Shown here piece by piece: positions 48,803 to 60,980 of a DNA stretch of 64,000 bases. The notes beneath the pieces are model-generated. The model was not told the origin of the DNA. It ran no database searches and was given only the letters and a program-made list of their open reading frames with translations. The translations under genes were made by a program, and so were the position numbers. This DNA is from Paenibacillus tyrphae (GTDB lineage: Bacteria > Bacillota > Bacilli > Paenibacillales > NBRC-103111), in NCBI RefSeq assembly GCF_027925525.1, contig NZ_BSDJ01000002.1, positions 124,001 to 188,000 of the forward strand. Direction: 5' to 3'. Numbering within the stretch: the first letter of the stretch is position 1; every line of letters begins with the position of its first letter.

Positions 48803-51800
48803 TCATGCTTCTTCCGCCAGTGCAATTTCTTCCACAAATTCGCTTCCTAGTTCCTGAACCAGCAATTCCGCAACGCGTTCGGACAGCAAAGCAATCGTGG
48901 AAGCGGTGAACAGTTCAACCAAACGTACTTCAATCATAAAGGCCGCGCGGACCCGGCCCACAAATTGCGTTGCGAGCAGCGAATTGCCTCCAAGCTCAAA
49001 AAAGTTGTCATGCACGCCGACCTGCCCGATCCCCAAAACCTCGCAAGCTATATCGGCCAGCATCGCTTCGATCGGATTGCGCGGTTCGACATACGCGGTT
49101 TCGATAGCGGGCCGGTCGGTATCCGGCGCAGGAAGGGCCCTGCGGTCGAGCTTCCCGTTCGCGGTAAGCGGCAGCCGGTCCAGGATGACGAAAGCCGACG
49201 GCACCATATGAGCCGGCAGCCTCTCCAACGTATAGGAGCGCAGCTGCGGCGCAAGCTTTCTGGCCAACGTGCCGAAGGACGGGTCGTTCGCATACGAAGC
49301 CAGCGGTTTATCCTCCAACGTCGGTTCGGGAAGAATCGCCCTTCCGCTCTTTCCATCCGTCCCCTGACGGCACAAGGCCGCTTGAAACGTAGGAAGGCCG
49401 TCCGCTTCACCGCTCCAACCAACGTGAATGGAGTAAGGCAGCTCCTTCTCCCAAGCCCAAAGCAGCCCGGGATCGACAGCTTCTTCTGTCCGGAGAAGGT
49501 CATGAGACGCTATTTCCGCTTTGGTCCGCTGCGCCGCTCCTCCCTTCACCTGTTCCCAGATGGCCAGCTCGCCGGTCAATCTCCGGTTCGGTATCCCCTT
49601 AACGATCACACGTTCGGGTTCCTCCCGTTCCAGCTTGCTCCGAAGCGAAGCGAGGGAAAGGCCGTCTTTCCGCCAATCGAGCACAAGCGGTTCGGGTTCT
49701 ATCGGCTCTGCGGGACCGGACTCGGATGCATCTGCAATGTGCAACAGTACATCATAACGGTAACGCGTCAATTCGTTCTCATAGTGTCCACGTTTCAGGC
49801 GAACCTCCACCTGTCCGATTTGCGGTATCCGGCGCTTGAGCGCGTAAAACAGCTCCGGTTCGGCAAGCAGCTCGTTTTCTTCCCGAACGGCACGCTGGGC
49901 GGCAGCATGAATGCCGGATAGCTCCGCGTCCTCCGACGCCCGGAAAAATTGTACCGAGGTATGAAAAACCTCCAGCAGAGCGGCATTCCTGATATCGCCG
50001 ATAAACACGGTTCCACCCGGTTTTACCCGCCTGATGGCTTGCTCCAGCATATGGATAAAATACGAGATACTCGGCAAGTACTGCATCATGGAGTTGATGA
50101 CAACCGCATCATAGAAGCGGTCTTCCAATCCGGACAAGTCGTCTGCCGGCCGATGGAGCAATTCCACCTTCGCCTCCTCCAACCCTGCGGCTGCCAATTG
50201 GCTCCGCACATAGTTCAAGGCTACGTCGGACAGGTCCAAAGCCGTATAGCGCGTACAATCCGGAGCGAGCCGGAACAAAAGCATCCCGGTTCCGCAGCCG
50301 ATTTCCAGTATCTCTTTGGCATTCAACTGGGCGATTTGCTCTACAGTATGTTCGACCCAATCGTGCATTTCGCGATCGGGGATCGGCTGACCCGTATAAC
50401 TGCTGCTCCAGCCTGTCGTATTCAAGGCAAGATCACCCTGGTGTTCACCTTGGCTATAGGTCGTGTCGAACACAGCCTGCCACTGGGACACCTGCTCCTG
50501 ACCCGCCACGCTTTCGGGCAAATCGACTTCGACCCGTTCGGGCTTCGCAACGACATACGCCACCAGTCTGCGATCCTCCGGGGCCGGTTCCCATACTTGC
50601 AGCACGCAATCCTGTACGGCCGTATGCTGCCTCAGCACAGCTTCAATCTCGCCGGGCTCGATCCGGAAACCGCGAATTTTGACCTGTTCGTCTGCTCGCC
50701 CGACATATTCAAGCAAGCCTCCCGGCAGCATGCGTCCCCAATCACCAGACCGATACAACCGTTCTCCTTCGCCTGGACGGAACGGATTCGGAACGAACCG
50801 GGCAGCCGTCAGCTCAGGACGATTCAGATAGCCTTGGGCTAAACCCGCACCGCCGATGCAGATTTCACCGACGGCGCCGGGCGGCACCGGCCGCAGACCG
50901 GCATCAAGAATGTAGATCTCCAGATCGGGGATCGGCACTCCGACTGAAGCCGGATGAAGCATCGCCTCCTCGATGGAACGGATGGGGGAATACGTCACAT
51001 GCACCGTCGTCTCCGTAATGCCGTACATATTGACCAGTTGCGGAGCGTCCAATCCGTATCTTTCCACCCAAGGGGCAAGCAGCCCGGGATCGAGCGCCTC
51101 GCCGCCGAAAATCACATACCGCAGTGAAAGAGGAACGGGATCGGAGCACTGACCGTCCGCATAGATCAGCAGACGGAAGGCCGAAGGCGTCTGGTTCAAC
51201 ACCGTCACCTTCTGGTCGCGCAGCAGGTTCAGGAACAACTCGGGAGAACGGCTGACGGAGTAAGGAACGACAACCAGCTTTCCACCGTGGAGCAGTGCTC
51301 CCCACAGCTCCCATACGGAGAAATCGAAGGCATACGAATGAAACAAGGTCCATACGTCTTTCTCTCCAAAGCGATACCAATCCGCCGTTGCTTGAAACAA
51401 CCGGACCACGTTAAAATGCGTAATCAGTGCACCCTTGGGCTTTCCGGTAGAACCCGAGGTATAGAGGACATAAGCGGTATCCTGCGGACGCACCTCGATG
51501 TCGAGGGGCTTTCCGTCCTCGTGCCGGGGTTCCGGCCCGGCATCGATGCACAGAACCTGCACTCCATCCAACCGTAACGCGCGCTCCCTTGTCGCCTCCT
51601 GCGTGATCACCACCGCAGCGGAAGAATCGCTGAGAATAAAGTTCAGCTGCTCTTCCGGATATACCGGATCTAAGGCGATATATCCCGCCCCTGCCTTCAA
51701 AACGCCCAGAATGGCAATGACCATCTCAAGCGAACGTTCGGTGCAAATGCCGACCAATGCTCCTTGTCCGACGCCCCGAGAGGCAAGCCTGCGCGCCATG

Positions 51801-54800
51801 TCATTGGCCCTTGCTTCCAACTGCCCGTAAGTCAGCTGCCGGTCTCCGCAAACGACAGCCACATTGTCCGGACGACATTGCGCCTGTTGCTCGAAGAGGT
51901 GATGCAAGCAGGCTTGCGGCGCAAACTCAACGCGCCTACGGACCGCTTCTGCTGCAAGTCCCCGCTCTTCGGCTTCCGTAAGGAGGGGCAAATCCTTCAC
52001 CGCACACGCCGGATCATCGACCAGCTTGCGCAGCAACGTTCCGAAGCTTTGAATAAAACGTTCGATGGTCGCAGCTTCGAACAGCTCCGTATCGAACTCG
52101 CATTCGATCAACAGCCCCTTGGGGGTCTCCAGCAGATCGAAAATCAAATCCAACTCCGACGTCCCGTTGTCGATCTGTGCCACCGGAGCGATGAAACCGG
52201 CCTCCAGCGAGGACCCGATTTTTAACGAGGACGCCCGGCCGGAGAAGGTATGCATCACGACCGCAATGTCATATAACGGATTACGGTTGCCATGACGGCT
52301 CGGATTGACCGCTTCGACGATTTTTTCAAACGGGCATTCGCTATGAGCAAAAGCGTTCATCACCGTGCTTCCGACCGTATGAATGAACGAGAGCGCGCTC
52401 GCATCGGCCTGAACCTTCGTACGTAAAGGCAGATGATTCGTAAAATCGCCCATCATCTGCTCAAGCTCCTCCGTCGTCCTGCCGGAAACGGTAGTGCCGA
52501 TAATCAGGTCCTCGCGACCGGTCCAGCGGTATAGCAGAGCTTTCATGGCCGCCACCAGCGTCACGAAAGGAGTGACGTTCTGATTGCGGCTCAACGTATT
52601 CACCGCTTCCATCAATTCCGTCGGCAAGTAAGCGTGTATCCGCCGGCCAAGATGCTTCGTAAAGGCTTGTCTTTGCCGGTCGGCCGGGAAGCAGGGATGG
52701 AACGACGCCCCTTCCAATTGCTCCTTCCAATAGTTTAGCTGCGGAGCTAAATAAGCGTCGTTCAATCGCGTCCGCTGCCACTCGGCGTAATCGATATATT
52801 GAATGTGCTGCCCGGAAAGCGGAGAAGCTTCCCCCTTCTCGAAAGCAGCGTACAATAAATCCAGCTCGCGCATAAAAACACCGACCAAGGACCAGCCGTC
52901 CGCCACAATATGGTGGAGCAGGAGAAGCAAGATGTGATCCTCGTCGCCAAGCTTAATAAGGAGAGCCCGCATAAGCGGATCTTGGCTCAAGTCCAGCGGC
53001 CGTCTGGCCTCCTCCAAGGCAATGCGGTTCGCTTCAATCTCCCGCGACTCCGGGGCGAGATGGCGGAGATCAACGACCGGCAGCGGCATAGGCTCGGAAA
53101 CGAGCACCCGCTGACGCGGTTCCCCTTCGATCGCATCGATACGTATCCGAAGAATCTCGTGTCGGTTCAGAAGCTCCTGAAGGCTTCGATGCAGTACGTC
53201 CTGCTTCAGCGGTCCGTTCAAGCGCAATCCAGTGGGCAAATTGTAGGCCGGCGTTGACGGGTCCATCTGCTGAAGCAGCCAAAGCTGGCGTTGCGGGATG
53301 GACAGCGTATACGATTCTTCTCCCCTGGAGAGCTGCAAAATCGGCGCCTGCTCCCCTGACGAACCCGCGTTCATCGAAGGATCAAGCACCTGCAGGCAAA
53401 CCGCAGCGATGCTTGCCAAGGTCGCCTCTCCCATGAAAGAAATCATCGGCACAGTCACCCGAAGGTCTCTTTGCATTCGGTTCCGCAGCTGTATGGCCAT
53501 CAACGAGTCGAAGCCCAGCGTCCCTACAGCTTGCTCGCCTTCCAGAGACGATTCGGAGAGCATAAGCATGGAAGCCAGCTGCTTCCGAAGATAGGCGGTC
53601 ACAGCCTCCGCCTGCTCCGGTCCCCCCTTCAAGATTCGTCCAAGCTCGTCGGTGCCTTCTTGCAAAGCATGGTCATCGCGACTTGTATCCGTCATTGGCG
53701 GATAGTCTGAAATTTCCGTCGCATCCGGCCATGCTTCCGGTCCCGTCTTCATATCTCCTACATACCTGTTCCTTGCCTGAAAGGCCGTCACTGATGGACT
53801 CCAATACCGCTCTTGGTCAAACGCATAAGTCGGAATTGCTATCCTTCTTCCCGTCTCGTGCGATTCTTGCGCGCTCTTGGCGGTCCAATTCAAGGAAATT
53901 CCATAACAATACAGCTCTCCCATTGCCTCCAAAAGGGTTCTTCTATCGTCTTTCCCTTTCCTCAAGGAGGGAAGACAAACGGCATCAGGCAAAGACTGGG
54001 ATGCTAAATACGTGAGAGTTGCTGTCGGACCGATTTCGACGAATACTTCGCAGCCCAGCTCGCCGAGGGCTTGGACACCCGCTGCAAACTGTACCGGCTG
54101 CCGAAGTTGGTCGCGCCAATACCTTGCATCCGGCTTTTCCCCGGACGGCCAAGCGGTCCCGGTCAAATTCCGGATCAGCGGAAGCTGAGGCGCTCCATAG
54201 GCGTACCTTGCCGCAGCAGCCTCGAACGGCGCCAGCACGGCATCCATTTTCGCCGAATGAAATGCGTGCGACACCCGCAAAAAGCGGCAGTCCACTCCCT
54301 CGGCCTTCAGGCTCTCGCACAACCGGTCAAGGGCTTCCGGATCGCCAGCCACCACCGTATTCCCCGCACCGTTAACGGCTGCGACCGATAGCCGGTCCGA
54401 ATACGGCTCCAGCAAGGCCTCAACCTGCGGTAATGGCAGCATCAAAGCCCCCATACGTCCGGGTTCCGTGAGCGACTGCATCAGCTCCCCGCGTTCGGCA
54501 ACCAACCGCAAGCCGTCGAGCCAGTCCAGCACTCCGGCGGCACAGGCAGCGGCAAATTCTCCCACGCTATGGCCGCACACAGCCGCAGGCCCGATCCCCC
54601 AAGCGCGATAAAGCTCGGTCAAGGCGTATTGAAACGCAAAGAGAAGCGGCTGGACATAAGAAGTGTCTTCCATCCAATTGTCCGCACCCTCCTCCTGAAG
54701 AATCGCCGCCTTAAGCGAGCGTCCTTTAAACGCAGGAAAAGCTTGAAGCGTTCTGTCGCAAGCATCCATCGTCTGCCGGAATACCGGCTCCGTCTCATAT

Positions 54801-57800
54801 AGTTGCCGCCCCATTCCGGGGTAGACCTCCCCCTGCCCGGCAAAAATGAAGGCAAGCTTTGGGCTTTTTAAAGTCCGTCTCAAGGCCGAAGGTTCACCCG
54901 TTCCTTGGCCGATGAGCCGCAACTGCTCCGACATTTCCCCGGGGGTTGCCCCTACCGTGGCGGTACGGAACGGCAGTTGGGCTCGTGCCGTATTCGCCGT
55001 GCAGCAGAAATCGGCAAGCGAGACGGACGGCTTTTCCGCCAAGAATTTCCCGTAACGTCCGGCCAAAGCCCGCAGCGACCGCTCGCTGCCTGCCGACAAA
55101 GTCAACAGTCGCAGCGGGGAAACGGAAGGCTCCGCGACCGGCTTGTCCGCAACCGGCGGCGCTTCTTCCACAATCACATGCACATTGGTTCCGCTAAAGC
55201 CGAACGAGCTGACCCCTGCGATCCTTCGAGAAGAAGGTCCGTTCGGCCAAGGCGTGCTTTGTGTGGGAATGGCAATGGGAAGCGAGCTCCAATCGATGTA
55301 AGGGTTAGGCTGATGAAAATGAAGATGCTTGGGTATGCACCGGTTTTGCAGTGAGAGGACCGTTTTCACCAAACCGGCAATGCCGGCCGCAGCTTCCAAG
55401 TGACCTATATTCGTCTTTACAGAGCCGACCAGAAGGGCATGATCCGGGCCGCGTCCTTCGCCTAGCGCATCCGCAAGCGCATGGATTTCTATCGGGTCGC
55501 CGAGCACGGTTCCTGTCCCATGCGCTTCCACGTACTGAATCTCCTGCGGCTTTACGCCCGCGCTGCCGATCGCCTCACGGATGACCGCAGTCTGGGAAGC
55601 CTTGCTCGGCGCGGTGAGTCCGTTCGTGCGTCCGTCCTGATTGGCAGCCGACCCGCGAATGACTGCCAGGATAGGGTCTTTCGCCGCCTGCGCGTCGGAT
55701 AACCGCTTGAGTACGACAACGGCGCAGCCTTCTCCGCGCACATAGCCGTCGGCCGTACCGTCGAAGGTATGGCATCGTCCGGTTGGCGACAGCATTCTTG
55801 CCTTGGAAAGACCGATGTTCACCTCAGGCGACAGCGTAAGGTTTACACCGCCTGCCAGAGCCATCTCACATTCCCCGTTACGAATGCTTTGACAAGCAAG
55901 ATGCACGGCCATAAGCGAAGAGGAGCAGGCCGTATCTACCGCCATGGCAGGCCCTTGCAGCCCCAAGCAGTAAGAGAGCCGTCCGGCTGCCGTACTGAGC
56001 GCTCCGCCGGATGCCGTATAGGGGCCAAGCCGCTCGATATCCATCCACTGCATACGTTGATAGTCGCTTTGGCTAAGGCCCACAAATACTCCCGCGGGCT
56101 GGCCTGCCAGCCGGTCGGGAGCATGACCGCTGCGTTCCAGCGCCTCCCAGCTCAACTCCAGCAGCAGCCGCTGCTGTGGGTCCAGCTCCATCGCTTCCGG
56201 ACGGGAGATATTGAACAGCTTGGCGTCGAAAACATCGATATCGGCAAGGAAGCCGCCATGCTTGCTGTACGTTTTCCCCAGCACATCGGGCTCCGCGTCA
56301 TAGTAGTCTTCCACCCTCCATCGCTCAGGGGGTACCTCCGTAATACAATCCTCCCCGCTCTGCAGTACTTGCCAGAAAGCTTCGGGGTCGGGCGCTCCCG
56401 GAAAACGACATGCGAGTCCGATAATCGCAATGGGCCCTGCGCTATGGTTTCGTTGGATGCGGGCCCCCGTATCTGTCCCGGCGTCAGTCAGATGCTTCGC
56501 CAAGGCGCGGATGTTCGGCTGCTCGAACAACAAGGTTGGTGGCAGCCTGCGTCCGACATGCAGCTCAATCTCCCCAGTCAGAAGGATGGCTTCCTTCGAA
56601 CCAAGCCCCAGAGACGAGAAAGGCGTTAGAGGATCAATCTCCGCAGAAGGCAGTCCCAGACGGGAAGCTACCTGTTCACGGACCCAATGCTCCAATGCCT
56701 CTTCTTTCCCGGAACTGGCAAACCACTGCCCTTCCAGGCCGTCAACTTGAATCCGCGAAGCCTCTTGTTCAGGGACGGCCAAGGCCTTCCAGCTTCCAAT
56801 CACATCCAACAGGCCGCTTTCATAAGCTTGTTTACTTGCGTTTCGCTGGATTTTTCCGCTGCTCGTTTTGGGAATGCTACTGGGACGGATCAGCGTCAAG
56901 CATTCGAGGGAAATGCCGTGAACGTCCGAGATCGCCTGACGAACCTCATGAGCGACGGCTTCCATGTCGAGCTTGGCCTTACGCGCTGCAAGCTTCACTT
57001 CGTAGACAAGACCGACGCCTTCCGTTCCGCGAGTCCTCACGGCAAACGCCGCCCCGGCCCCGTTGCGCAAAATCGGGCAGCTTCTCTCCGCCGTAAGCTC
57101 AATGTCCTGCGGATAATGATTTTGCCCGTCAACAATGATCAAGTCCTTCCGTCGGCCGGCAAAATACAAATCTCCATCCCGCAGAAATCCCAGATCGCCT
57201 GTGCGCAGGAAAGGTCCTTCTTTCGTATCGCTGGTATAGGCGCGGAACGCCGTTTCCGTCTCTTCCGGCCGGTTCCAGTAGCCTGCGCAAACGGACCCGC
57301 CGGCTGCCCATATTTCGCCAACCTGATTGTCAGCGCATACTTGCAGCGTTTCCGGGTCCACGATAAGAACTCTCATATCCCATCCCGCTTTTCCGCAGGA
57401 AGGAAAGGCCGTGCCGGGTTCTCCGCCGGTACAGTCCACGATCCTGTTCGAGGACAGCTCAGCCGAAGCTCCCATGATATAAGTAGGCCCGTTTCGCAAA
57501 GCGGACGAGACTTGAAGAGTCGTTTCGGCCATGCCGTAGCCGGGCGCCAACGCCTGCCGGCGAAACCCGCATGCAGCGAACATGGAAGCAAATTCCTCCA
57601 ATGTTTCTTGACGGACCGGCTCCGCCGAAACCACTATCGCTTCCCAACTGCTCAGATCCAGCTGGGAGATCTGCTCCGGGGTCACCTTTCGTACGCACAA
57701 GTCAAAAGCAAAGTTCGGTCCCCCGCCGTGGGTTACCTTCCAGCGTGTGATCGCCTCCAGCCAGCGGACCGGCTGCTGTACGAAAGAGACCGGGTCCATT

Positions 57801-58513
57801 AAAAAACCGCAATGTCCGTTGTATACGGGCAGCATGATCCCTTCGATCAAGCCCCAGTCGTGAAAAGGCGGCAGCCAAATCAGCGAAACGGAGTCCGCCC
57901 GGTACCGCAAGGATTCCACCATCAGACGGCATTGCGCCAACAAATTGCCGTGCGTAACCATTACCCCTTTGGGTAATGAAGTGGACCCTGACGTATATTG
58001 AAGGTAAGCCACCGCCTCTGGAGCGGGATCGTATGTAGTATATGCCGTGGCTTGATCCGAAGAAATCCGATCGACGGCAAGCCAGCGCATCGTCGATAGC
58101 TCGGGCAGCTGCTCTTTACAGCTCTCAAGCTGTTTCAGTAGCCCGGATTGCGTCAGGGCAATAACGGGCTCCGCGTCTCGGATCATCGAGCTGATCCGAT
58201 GGCTTCCCCCGCCCGCTGCCCGCTGACGAAGGCGGGGAGGATAAGCAGGGACAGCGATGACACCGGCATACAAACAACCAAATAATGCCGTTATATAGTC
58301 GATCCCCGGGTGAAACAAAAGAATCGCCCGCTGACCGGGCGCAACCTCGGTTTGCAGAGCGCTTGCTATCGCTCTCGCCCGAAGATCCAGCAGAGCATAC
58401 GTAAGCGAATCGCCGGGCAGCTCTCCGTCCTGCAGGAACGTATGAATCGCTTGATCCGGCATGTCGGCGACACGTCGGCGTAGAATGTCCAGAAACGAAG
58501 ATTCTTTGAGCAC
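48803..58513 (-). CDS. Lipo-initiating hybrid synthase: FAAL-ACP-KS-AT-ACP-C-A(Thr)-MT-T
   Basis: The protein has 3236 residues from GTG 58513, chosen because GAGGTGA stands five bases upstream; GTG 58522 is the alternative. Residues 1-580 are a fatty acyl-AMP ligase ([34 protein letters not shown]). ACP follows (LGLGSKEA near 638), then KS (about 689-1118, TACSSS Cys near 862), malonyl-type AT (GHSVGEF near 1316, HAFHS near 1414) and ACP (LGFDSLMA near 1670). Next come condensation (HHIVADG near 1871) and adenylation with Thr pocket DFWNIGMVHK. An N-methyltransferase is inserted at about 2676-2923 ([12 protein letters not shown]). The final carrier Ser is near 3179. It loads a fatty acid, extends it with malonate without reduction, and adds N-methyl-threonine. 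It is the first synthase of the line. Confidence 0.93.
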   Translation of the reverse strand: MLKESSFLDILRRRVADMPDQAIHTFLQDGELPGDSLTYALLDLRARAIASALQTEVAPGQRAILLFHPGIDYITALFGCLYAGVIAVPAYPPRLRQRAAGGGSHRISSMIRDAEPVIALTQSGLLKQLESCKEQLPELSTMRWLAVDRISSDQATAYTTYDPAPEAVAYLQYTSGSTSLPKGVMVTHGNLLAQCRLMVESLRYRADSVSLIWLPPFHDWGLIEGIMLPVYNGHCGFLMDPVSFVQQPVRWLEAITRWKVTHGGGPNFAFDLCVRKVTPEQISQLDLSSWEAIVVSAEPVRQETLEEFASMFAACGFRRQALAPGYGMAETTLQVSSALRNGPTYIMGASAELSSNRIVDCTGGEPGTAFPSCGKAGWDMRVLIVDPETLQVCADNQVGEIWAAGGSVCAGYWNRPEETETAFRAYTSDTKEGPFLRTGDLGFLRDGDLYFAGRRKDLIIVDGQNHYPQDIELTAERSCPILRNGAGAAFAVRTRGTEGVGLVYEVKLAARKAKLDMEAVAHEVRQAISDVHGISLECLTLIRPSSIPKTSSGKIQRNASKQAYESGLLDVIGSWKALAVPEQEASRIQVDGLEGQWFASSGKEEALEHWVREQVASRLGLPSAEIDPLTPFSSLGLGSKEAILLTGEIELHVGRRLPPTLLFEQPNIRALAKHLTDAGTDTGARIQRNHSAGPIAIIGLACRFPGAPDPEAFWQVLQSGEDCITEVPPERWRVEDYYDAEPDVLGKTYSKHGGFLADIDVFDAKLFNISRPEAMELDPQQRLLLELSWEALERSGHAPDRLAGQPAGVFVGLSQSDYQRMQWMDIERLGPYTASGGALSTAAGRLSYCLGLQGPAMAVDTACSSSLMAVHLACQSIRNGECEMALAGGVNLTLSPEVNIGLSKARMLSPTGRCHTFDGTADGYVRGEGCAVVVLKRLSDAQAAKDPILAVIRGSAANQDGRTNGLTAPSKASQTAVIREAIGSAGVKPQEIQYVEAHGTGTVLGDPIEIHALADALGEGRGPDHALLVGSVKTNIGHLEAAAGIAGLVKTVLSLQNRCIPKHLHFHQPNPYIDWSSLPIAIPTQSTPWPNGPSSRRIAGVSSFGFSGTNVHVIVEEAPPVADKPVAEPSVSPLRLLTLSAGSERSLRALAGRYGKFLAEKPSVSLADFCCTANTARAQLPFRTATVGATPGEMSEQLRLIGQGTGEPSALRRTLKSPKLAFIFAGQGEVYPGMGRQLYETEPVFRQTMDACDRTLQAFPAFKGRSLKAAILQEEGADNWMEDTSYVQPLLFAFQYALTELYRAWGIGPAAVCGHSVGEFAAACAAGVLDWLDGLRLVAERGELMQSLTEPGRMGALMLPLPQVEALLEPYSDRLSVAAVNGAGNTVVAGDPEALDRLCESLKAEGVDCRFLRVSHAFHSAKMDAVLAPFEAAAARYAYGAPQLPLIRNLTGTAWPSGEKPDARYWRDQLRQPVQFAAGVQALGELGCEVFVEIGPTATLTYLASQSLPDAVCLPSLRKGKDDRRTLLEAMGELYCYGISLNWTAKSAQESHETGRRIAIPTYAFDQERYWSPSVTAFQARNRYVGDMKTGPEAWPDATEISDYPPMTDTSRDDHALQEGTDELGRILKGGPEQAEAVTAYLRKQLASMLMLSESSLEGEQAVGTLGFDSLMAIQLRNRMQRDLRVTVPMISFMGEATLASIAAVCLQVLDPSMNAGSSGEQAPILQLSRGEESYTLSIPQRQLWLLQQMDPSTPAYNLPTGLRLNGPLKQDVLHRSLQELLNRHEILRIRIDAIEGEPRQRVLVSEPMPLPVVDLRHLAPESREIEANRIALEEARRPLDLSQDPLMRALLIKLGDEDHILLLLLHHIVADGWSLVGVFMRELDLLYAAFEKGEASPLSGQHIQYIDYAEWQRTRLNDAYLAPQLNYWKEQLEGASFHPCFPADRQRQAFTKHLGRRIHAYLPTELMEAVNTLSRNQNVTPFVTLVAAMKALLYRWTGREDLIIGTTVSGRTTEELEQMMGDFTNHLPLRTKVQADASALSFIHTVGSTVMNAFAHSECPFEKIVEAVNPSRHGNRNPLYDIAVVMHTFSGRASSLKIGSSLEAGFIAPVAQIDNGTSELDLIFDLLETPKGLLIECEFDTELFEAATIERFIQSFGTLLRKLVDDPACAVKDLPLLTEAEERGLAAEAVRRRVEFAPQACLHHLFEQQAQCRPDNVAVVCGDRQLTYGQLEARANDMARRLASRGVGQGALVGICTERSLEMVIAILGVLKAGAGYIALDPVYPEEQLNFILSDSSAAVVITQEATRERALRLDGVQVLCIDAGPEPRHEDGKPLDIEVRPQDTAYVLYTSGSTGKPKGALITHFNVVRLFQATADWYRFGEKDVWTLFHSYAFDFSVWELWGALLHGGKLVVVPYSVSRSPELFLNLLRDQKVTVLNQTPSAFRLLIYADGQCSDPVPLSLRYVIFGGEALDPGLLAPWVERYGLDAPQLVNMYGITETTVHVTYSPIRSIEEAMLHPASVGVPIPDLEIYILDAGLRPVPPGAVGEICIGGAGLAQGYLNRPELTAARFVPNPFRPGEGERLYRSGDWGRMLPGGLLEYVGRADEQVKIRGFRIEPGEIEAVLRQHTAVQDCVLQVWEPAPEDRRLVAYVVAKPERVEVDLPESVAGQEQVSQWQAVFDTTYSQGEHQGDLALNTTGWSSSYTGQPIPDREMHDWVEHTVEQIAQLNAKEILEIGCGTGMLLFRLAPDCTRYTALDLSDVALNYVRSQLAAAGLEEAKVELLHRPADDLSGLEDRFYDAVVINSMMQYLPSISYFIHMLEQAIRRVKPGGTVFIGDIRNAALLEVFHTSVQFFRASEDAELSGIHAAAQRAVREENELLAEPELFYALKRRIPQIGQVEVRLKRGHYENELTRYRYDVLLHIADASESGPAEPIEPEPLVLDWRKDGLSLASLRSKLEREEPERVIVKGIPNRRLTGELAIWEQVKGGAAQRTKAEIASHDLLRTEEAVDPGLLWAWEKELPYSIHVGWSGEADGLPTFQAALCRQGTDGKSGRAILPEPTLEDKPLASYANDPSFGTLARKLAPQLRSYTLERLPAHMVPSAFVILDRLPLTANGKLDRRALPAPDTDRPAIETAYVEPRNPIEAMLADIACEVLGIGQVGVHDNFFELGGNSLLATQFVGRVRAAFMIEVRLVELFTASTIALLSERVAELLVQELGSEFVEEIALAEEA

Positions 58514-58591
58514 TGTCGTCACCTCGAAGATAAGTATCCTGAAGAATAAGGGTTGCCACCGCTGAATAAATTCACCGGTGGCAGCATCGGG

Positions 58592-58936
58592 TTAAATTGC
58601 TAAATTGAATTCGAAACGTTTCGTAATCCGGCTCTTCCATACCTTCATCGCTGACGAATAATCGTTCAAAATACGGATGCCTTCCTCCTGGCCGAAATAC
58701 TCGATTACAATTTCGGGGGTATGCATCCACAGATCCATGTCGCCGAGCGACTCCATCGGAATGGTCAGCGACAGCACGTCATCTCCGCCCACGAAGGTGC
58801 GGTAAAGCGTCAGCCGGTGCCCTAAGCCTTTGGCATGATTATGGTGAGCGACCAAAATTTTGGTGAAATTTTCTTCAAACTGCGATGTTTTGCTCGGGAT
58901 AATATAGAAATCCAAGTGATATAAAAATTGTTCCAT
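58592..58936 (-). CDS. Small alpha/beta-barrel-like protein at head of NRPS operon
   Basis: The protein has 114 residues. ATG 58936 is preceded by AAAGGAG. The pattern of strands and helices (FLYHLDFYIIPSK, FEENFTKILVAHHNHAKG, VLSLTIPMESLGDMDLW) suggests a dimeric alpha/beta-barrel (ABM-like) fold. It is clearly related to the C-terminal half of the neighbour at 58992-59771: both share the H-N-H-x-K/Q-G-L turn, the P-M-x-x-x-G-D-M-D-x-W motif and an E-F/Y-G/F-G-x-E-E segment. Spacing to the neighbouring operon genes is 55 and 78 bases. Such barrels include cofactor-free monooxygenases and polyketide cyclases, so a tailoring role is possible, but no catalytic residue can be assigned. Confidence is in the gene, not the function. 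Confidence 0.65.
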   Translation of the reverse strand: MEQFLYHLDFYIIPSKTSQFEENFTKILVAHHNHAKGLGHRLTLYRTFVGGDDVLSLTIPMESLGDMDLWMHTPEIVIEYFGQEEGIRILNDYSSAMKVWKSRITKRFEFNLAI

Positions 58937-58991
58937 GAGTGGACAGCTCCTTTATAAGGGATCAAATTGGTCTTGCTTTCCGGAAAATGAG

Positions 58992-59771
58992 CTACTCGAC
59001 GAATTCGCAGCCGGAATTGTCGCAGCTGGGCACGAAAGTCATCAAATACGACTTGTAGTCTTCCACTCCGGCTAAGAGCGAGTCGCGAATCGTCTTGGCT
59101 TCTTCGCTCCCGAATACATTCAAAATCTCTCCCAGTCCCTGCCAAGGATCCATATCACCGAATTTTCTCATCGGTACAAACAGATGGACCTTACGGGAAT
59201 CCGTTCCCTCCTCGGCATAGGCAACCCACTTTAACCCTTGACCGTGCTGATTGTGAGCTTGGATCGCCTTCGATACCAGCTCTTGATACTCGGCGGTGCC
59301 CGATTTCTCATTCAGCTGCACGACAGCGTAATAGATATATTCCATCGGCGTTTCTTCTTTCTGGGAAGACGGATTGCTGGCCAACGGCAAATATTTCAGA
59401 AGCTTGCGTTCGTCCGAAATTAACGTAGAGCGGAACGCCTCGATCGTTTGCGTGCCCTCCTCTTCCCCTAGCACTTCACACAAAACTTGCTCGTCGGAAA
59501 GAGCCTTTTCGCGTTCGTCGGCTTCATTCATCGGGTACATGAGCCATACGACGCCTGCGCCGATCCAGCTTCCGTAGCAGGAATAGATGCTCCCCTTTTG
59601 ATGTTCCTTGTGAGCGTTGGCGACTTTCACCAGACAGTCGTGGAATAAAATACCCGGCCCCACTTCATGATCCAGGTTGATTTGATACACATAAGGAGAA
59701 GGCTCTGTCCCATTCGGAGACATATACGGGAACCCCCATTTTAACTCTAAACTTGGAATAATTTGCGCCAT
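58992..59771 (-). CDS. Two-domain alpha/beta-barrel-like protein, first gene of NRPS operon
   Basis: The protein has 259 residues from ATG 59771, chosen because GAGGAG lies eight bases upstream; ATGs at 59777 and 59789 are in frame but worse placed. It appears to be two tandem repeats: residues 1-140 (with VWLMYPMNEADEREKALSD) and 145-255 (with HLFVPMRKFGDMDPW). The second repeat matches the 114-residue neighbour. No signal peptide or cofactor-binding motif is visible. Its position at the head of an operon of five synthases suggests a role in tailoring, cyclisation or self-protection. I do not recognise a characterised family, and the ABM-like fold is inferred from pattern only. Confidence 0.65.
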   Translation of the reverse strand: MAQIIPSLELKWGFPYMSPNGTEPSPYVYQINLDHEVGPGILFHDCLVKVANAHKEHQKGSIYSCYGSWIGAGVVWLMYPMNEADEREKALSDEQVLCEVLGEEEGTQTIEAFRSTLISDERKLLKYLPLASNPSSQKEETPMEYIYYAVVQLNEKSGTAEYQELVSKAIQAHNQHGQGLKWVAYAEEGTDSRKVHLFVPMRKFGDMDPWQGLGEILNVFGSEEAKTIRDSLLAGVEDYKSYLMTFVPSCDNSGCEFVE

Positions 59772-60281
59772 GACCATGACTCCTCTCATTGGTTTCGTAA
59801 ATCGATGGATTAGGTAGACCGATTATGTAAAATCAAGGTGTACGGATGGAAAGGGCTTTGAGGAAAAGCCGATCATGCAATCTATTCAACTTCAACGCTC
59901 CGCTTGCGGGACAAGCCGACTCAATCGTTATTGGAAGCGCTTCCGATTCCGGATTTGCATACAGAACAGCCTGATGTCTTGCCGCAGTTTTGGACAATCC
60001 GTATAGCATCATGGAAAATTATTGGACATCGGTTGATTTTGTCGAATATTATAAAATATTTGCTGATTTAAGCGAATTATTCCGGCTGCTGCTTCACTTA
60101 TGGCTTTTACTTTTCTTCACTTCAATTCCATCTTACCCCATCATTTCAAAAAAACGAATCAACCGAAAGGTGGATGGGCAAGGTTGATTTTTTTAGACAA
60201 CCCGTCTGTCGAATGCTGTGGATTGACTCACTCTTCGATAGATTTTCTTCGGGATCTACGTTTGACGTTAAAACCTAAATA
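59772..60281 (-). promoter_or_regulatory. Upstream region of the NRPS-PKS operon, no gene
   Basis: No convincing gene lies in these 510 bases. A candidate minus-strand promoter has TTGATT (59831-59836), a 17-base spacer and CTAATC (59808-59813), which is a weak -10. A perfect palindrome GGAAGCGCTTCC (59933-59944) in the context TTGGAAGCGCTTCCGA resembles a CcpA cre site with about two mismatches to WTGNNARCGNWWWCAW. It lies some 160 bases before the first start codon. The remainder, 60000-60281, is AT-rich with no recognisable feature. Confidence 0.35.
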
Positions 60282-60316
60282 ACCCGTAAAATGGTCAAAG
60301 TGTCCATCTTACGGGT
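60282..60316 (-). terminator. Long hairpin downstream of the beta-lactamase-like remnant
   Basis: ACCCGTAAAATGG (60282-60294) and CCATCTTACGGGT (60304-60316) form a 13-base stem with one mismatch around a 9-base loop. On the minus strand it is followed by TATTTAGGTTTTAACG. It overlaps the last codons of the pseudogene. Confidence 0.55.
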
Positions 60317-60925
60317 CACAGATCAGAAGGTCATAGACCAAATTTCCGAACTGTCTAATATCTTTTAAATAATCATATTCGCCGGTATTGGTTAACTGGT
60401 TATACATTCGTACGACGACTGCATCATACTCCGGAATAACTAAGCATGCGCATCCCGTTATGCCAAGTATTTGATAAGAACTGCTTGGCAAACGTTCTCC
60501 TACCTGGTTCAAAGAAGTATCGCTCTGAAGCCACCATATACAACCGTTGCGAGGCAAATGAAGCGGAACCGTCTTCGGCGTGGCCAGTGAGGTTACTCGT
60601 TCAAAACACTTGGAGGCAGCAGCTGTCTTCCGTTCAACCGGCCCTTTTTAAGGTGAATATATCCCCACATTGCCAAGTCTCTTGCGCTAACAAACAAATT
60701 GCTTTGGTCTCCGGCATCGCTGTTATTTGGACCGACCCAAATATCTTTATAATAGTTGTAAATGAGGTCCTCACTCCGTTAAGTTCGAGACCAGCTCAAA
60801 TAACATGTTAATGCCCGGATTTCTGTAGGCCCAATTTTCCCCCGCCTGAAACTCTCTTGATAGTATGTTATATACATATTCGTTGAGGCTTTGAAAATGG
60901 TTGGTATTCAATTTCACCAAGATAC
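60309..60925 (-). pseudogene. Decayed serine beta-lactamase/penicillin-binding-like hydrolase
   Basis: Three minus-strand stretches in different frames read as one protein. The first, to about 60770, contains AYRNPGINMLFELVSNLT. The second, about 60768-60596, contains DLIYNYYKDIWVGP and NLFVSARDLAMWGYIHLKKG. The third, to 60309, contains TPKTVPLHLPRNGCIWWLQ and YDAVVVRMYNQL. These are typical of the C-terminal half of class C beta-lactamase-like serine hydrolases. Frameshifts are needed near 60765-60778 and 60591-60600. The N-terminal half with the SxxK nucleophile is missing, replaced by unrelated sequence beyond about 60925. It should not be functional. No mobile element is seen at the break. 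Confidence 0.7.
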
Positions 60926-60980
60926 ATGTCTCCTTTTCCTTGGCACAGGCGACAAGAAAAAGCCAAAGCTGTTCATCCCC

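Noticed and set aside
59990-60282. Plus-strand frames of 60-65 codons upstream of the operon
   Set aside because: They are AT-rich, lack ribosome sites and resemble no protein. The region is treated as non-coding.
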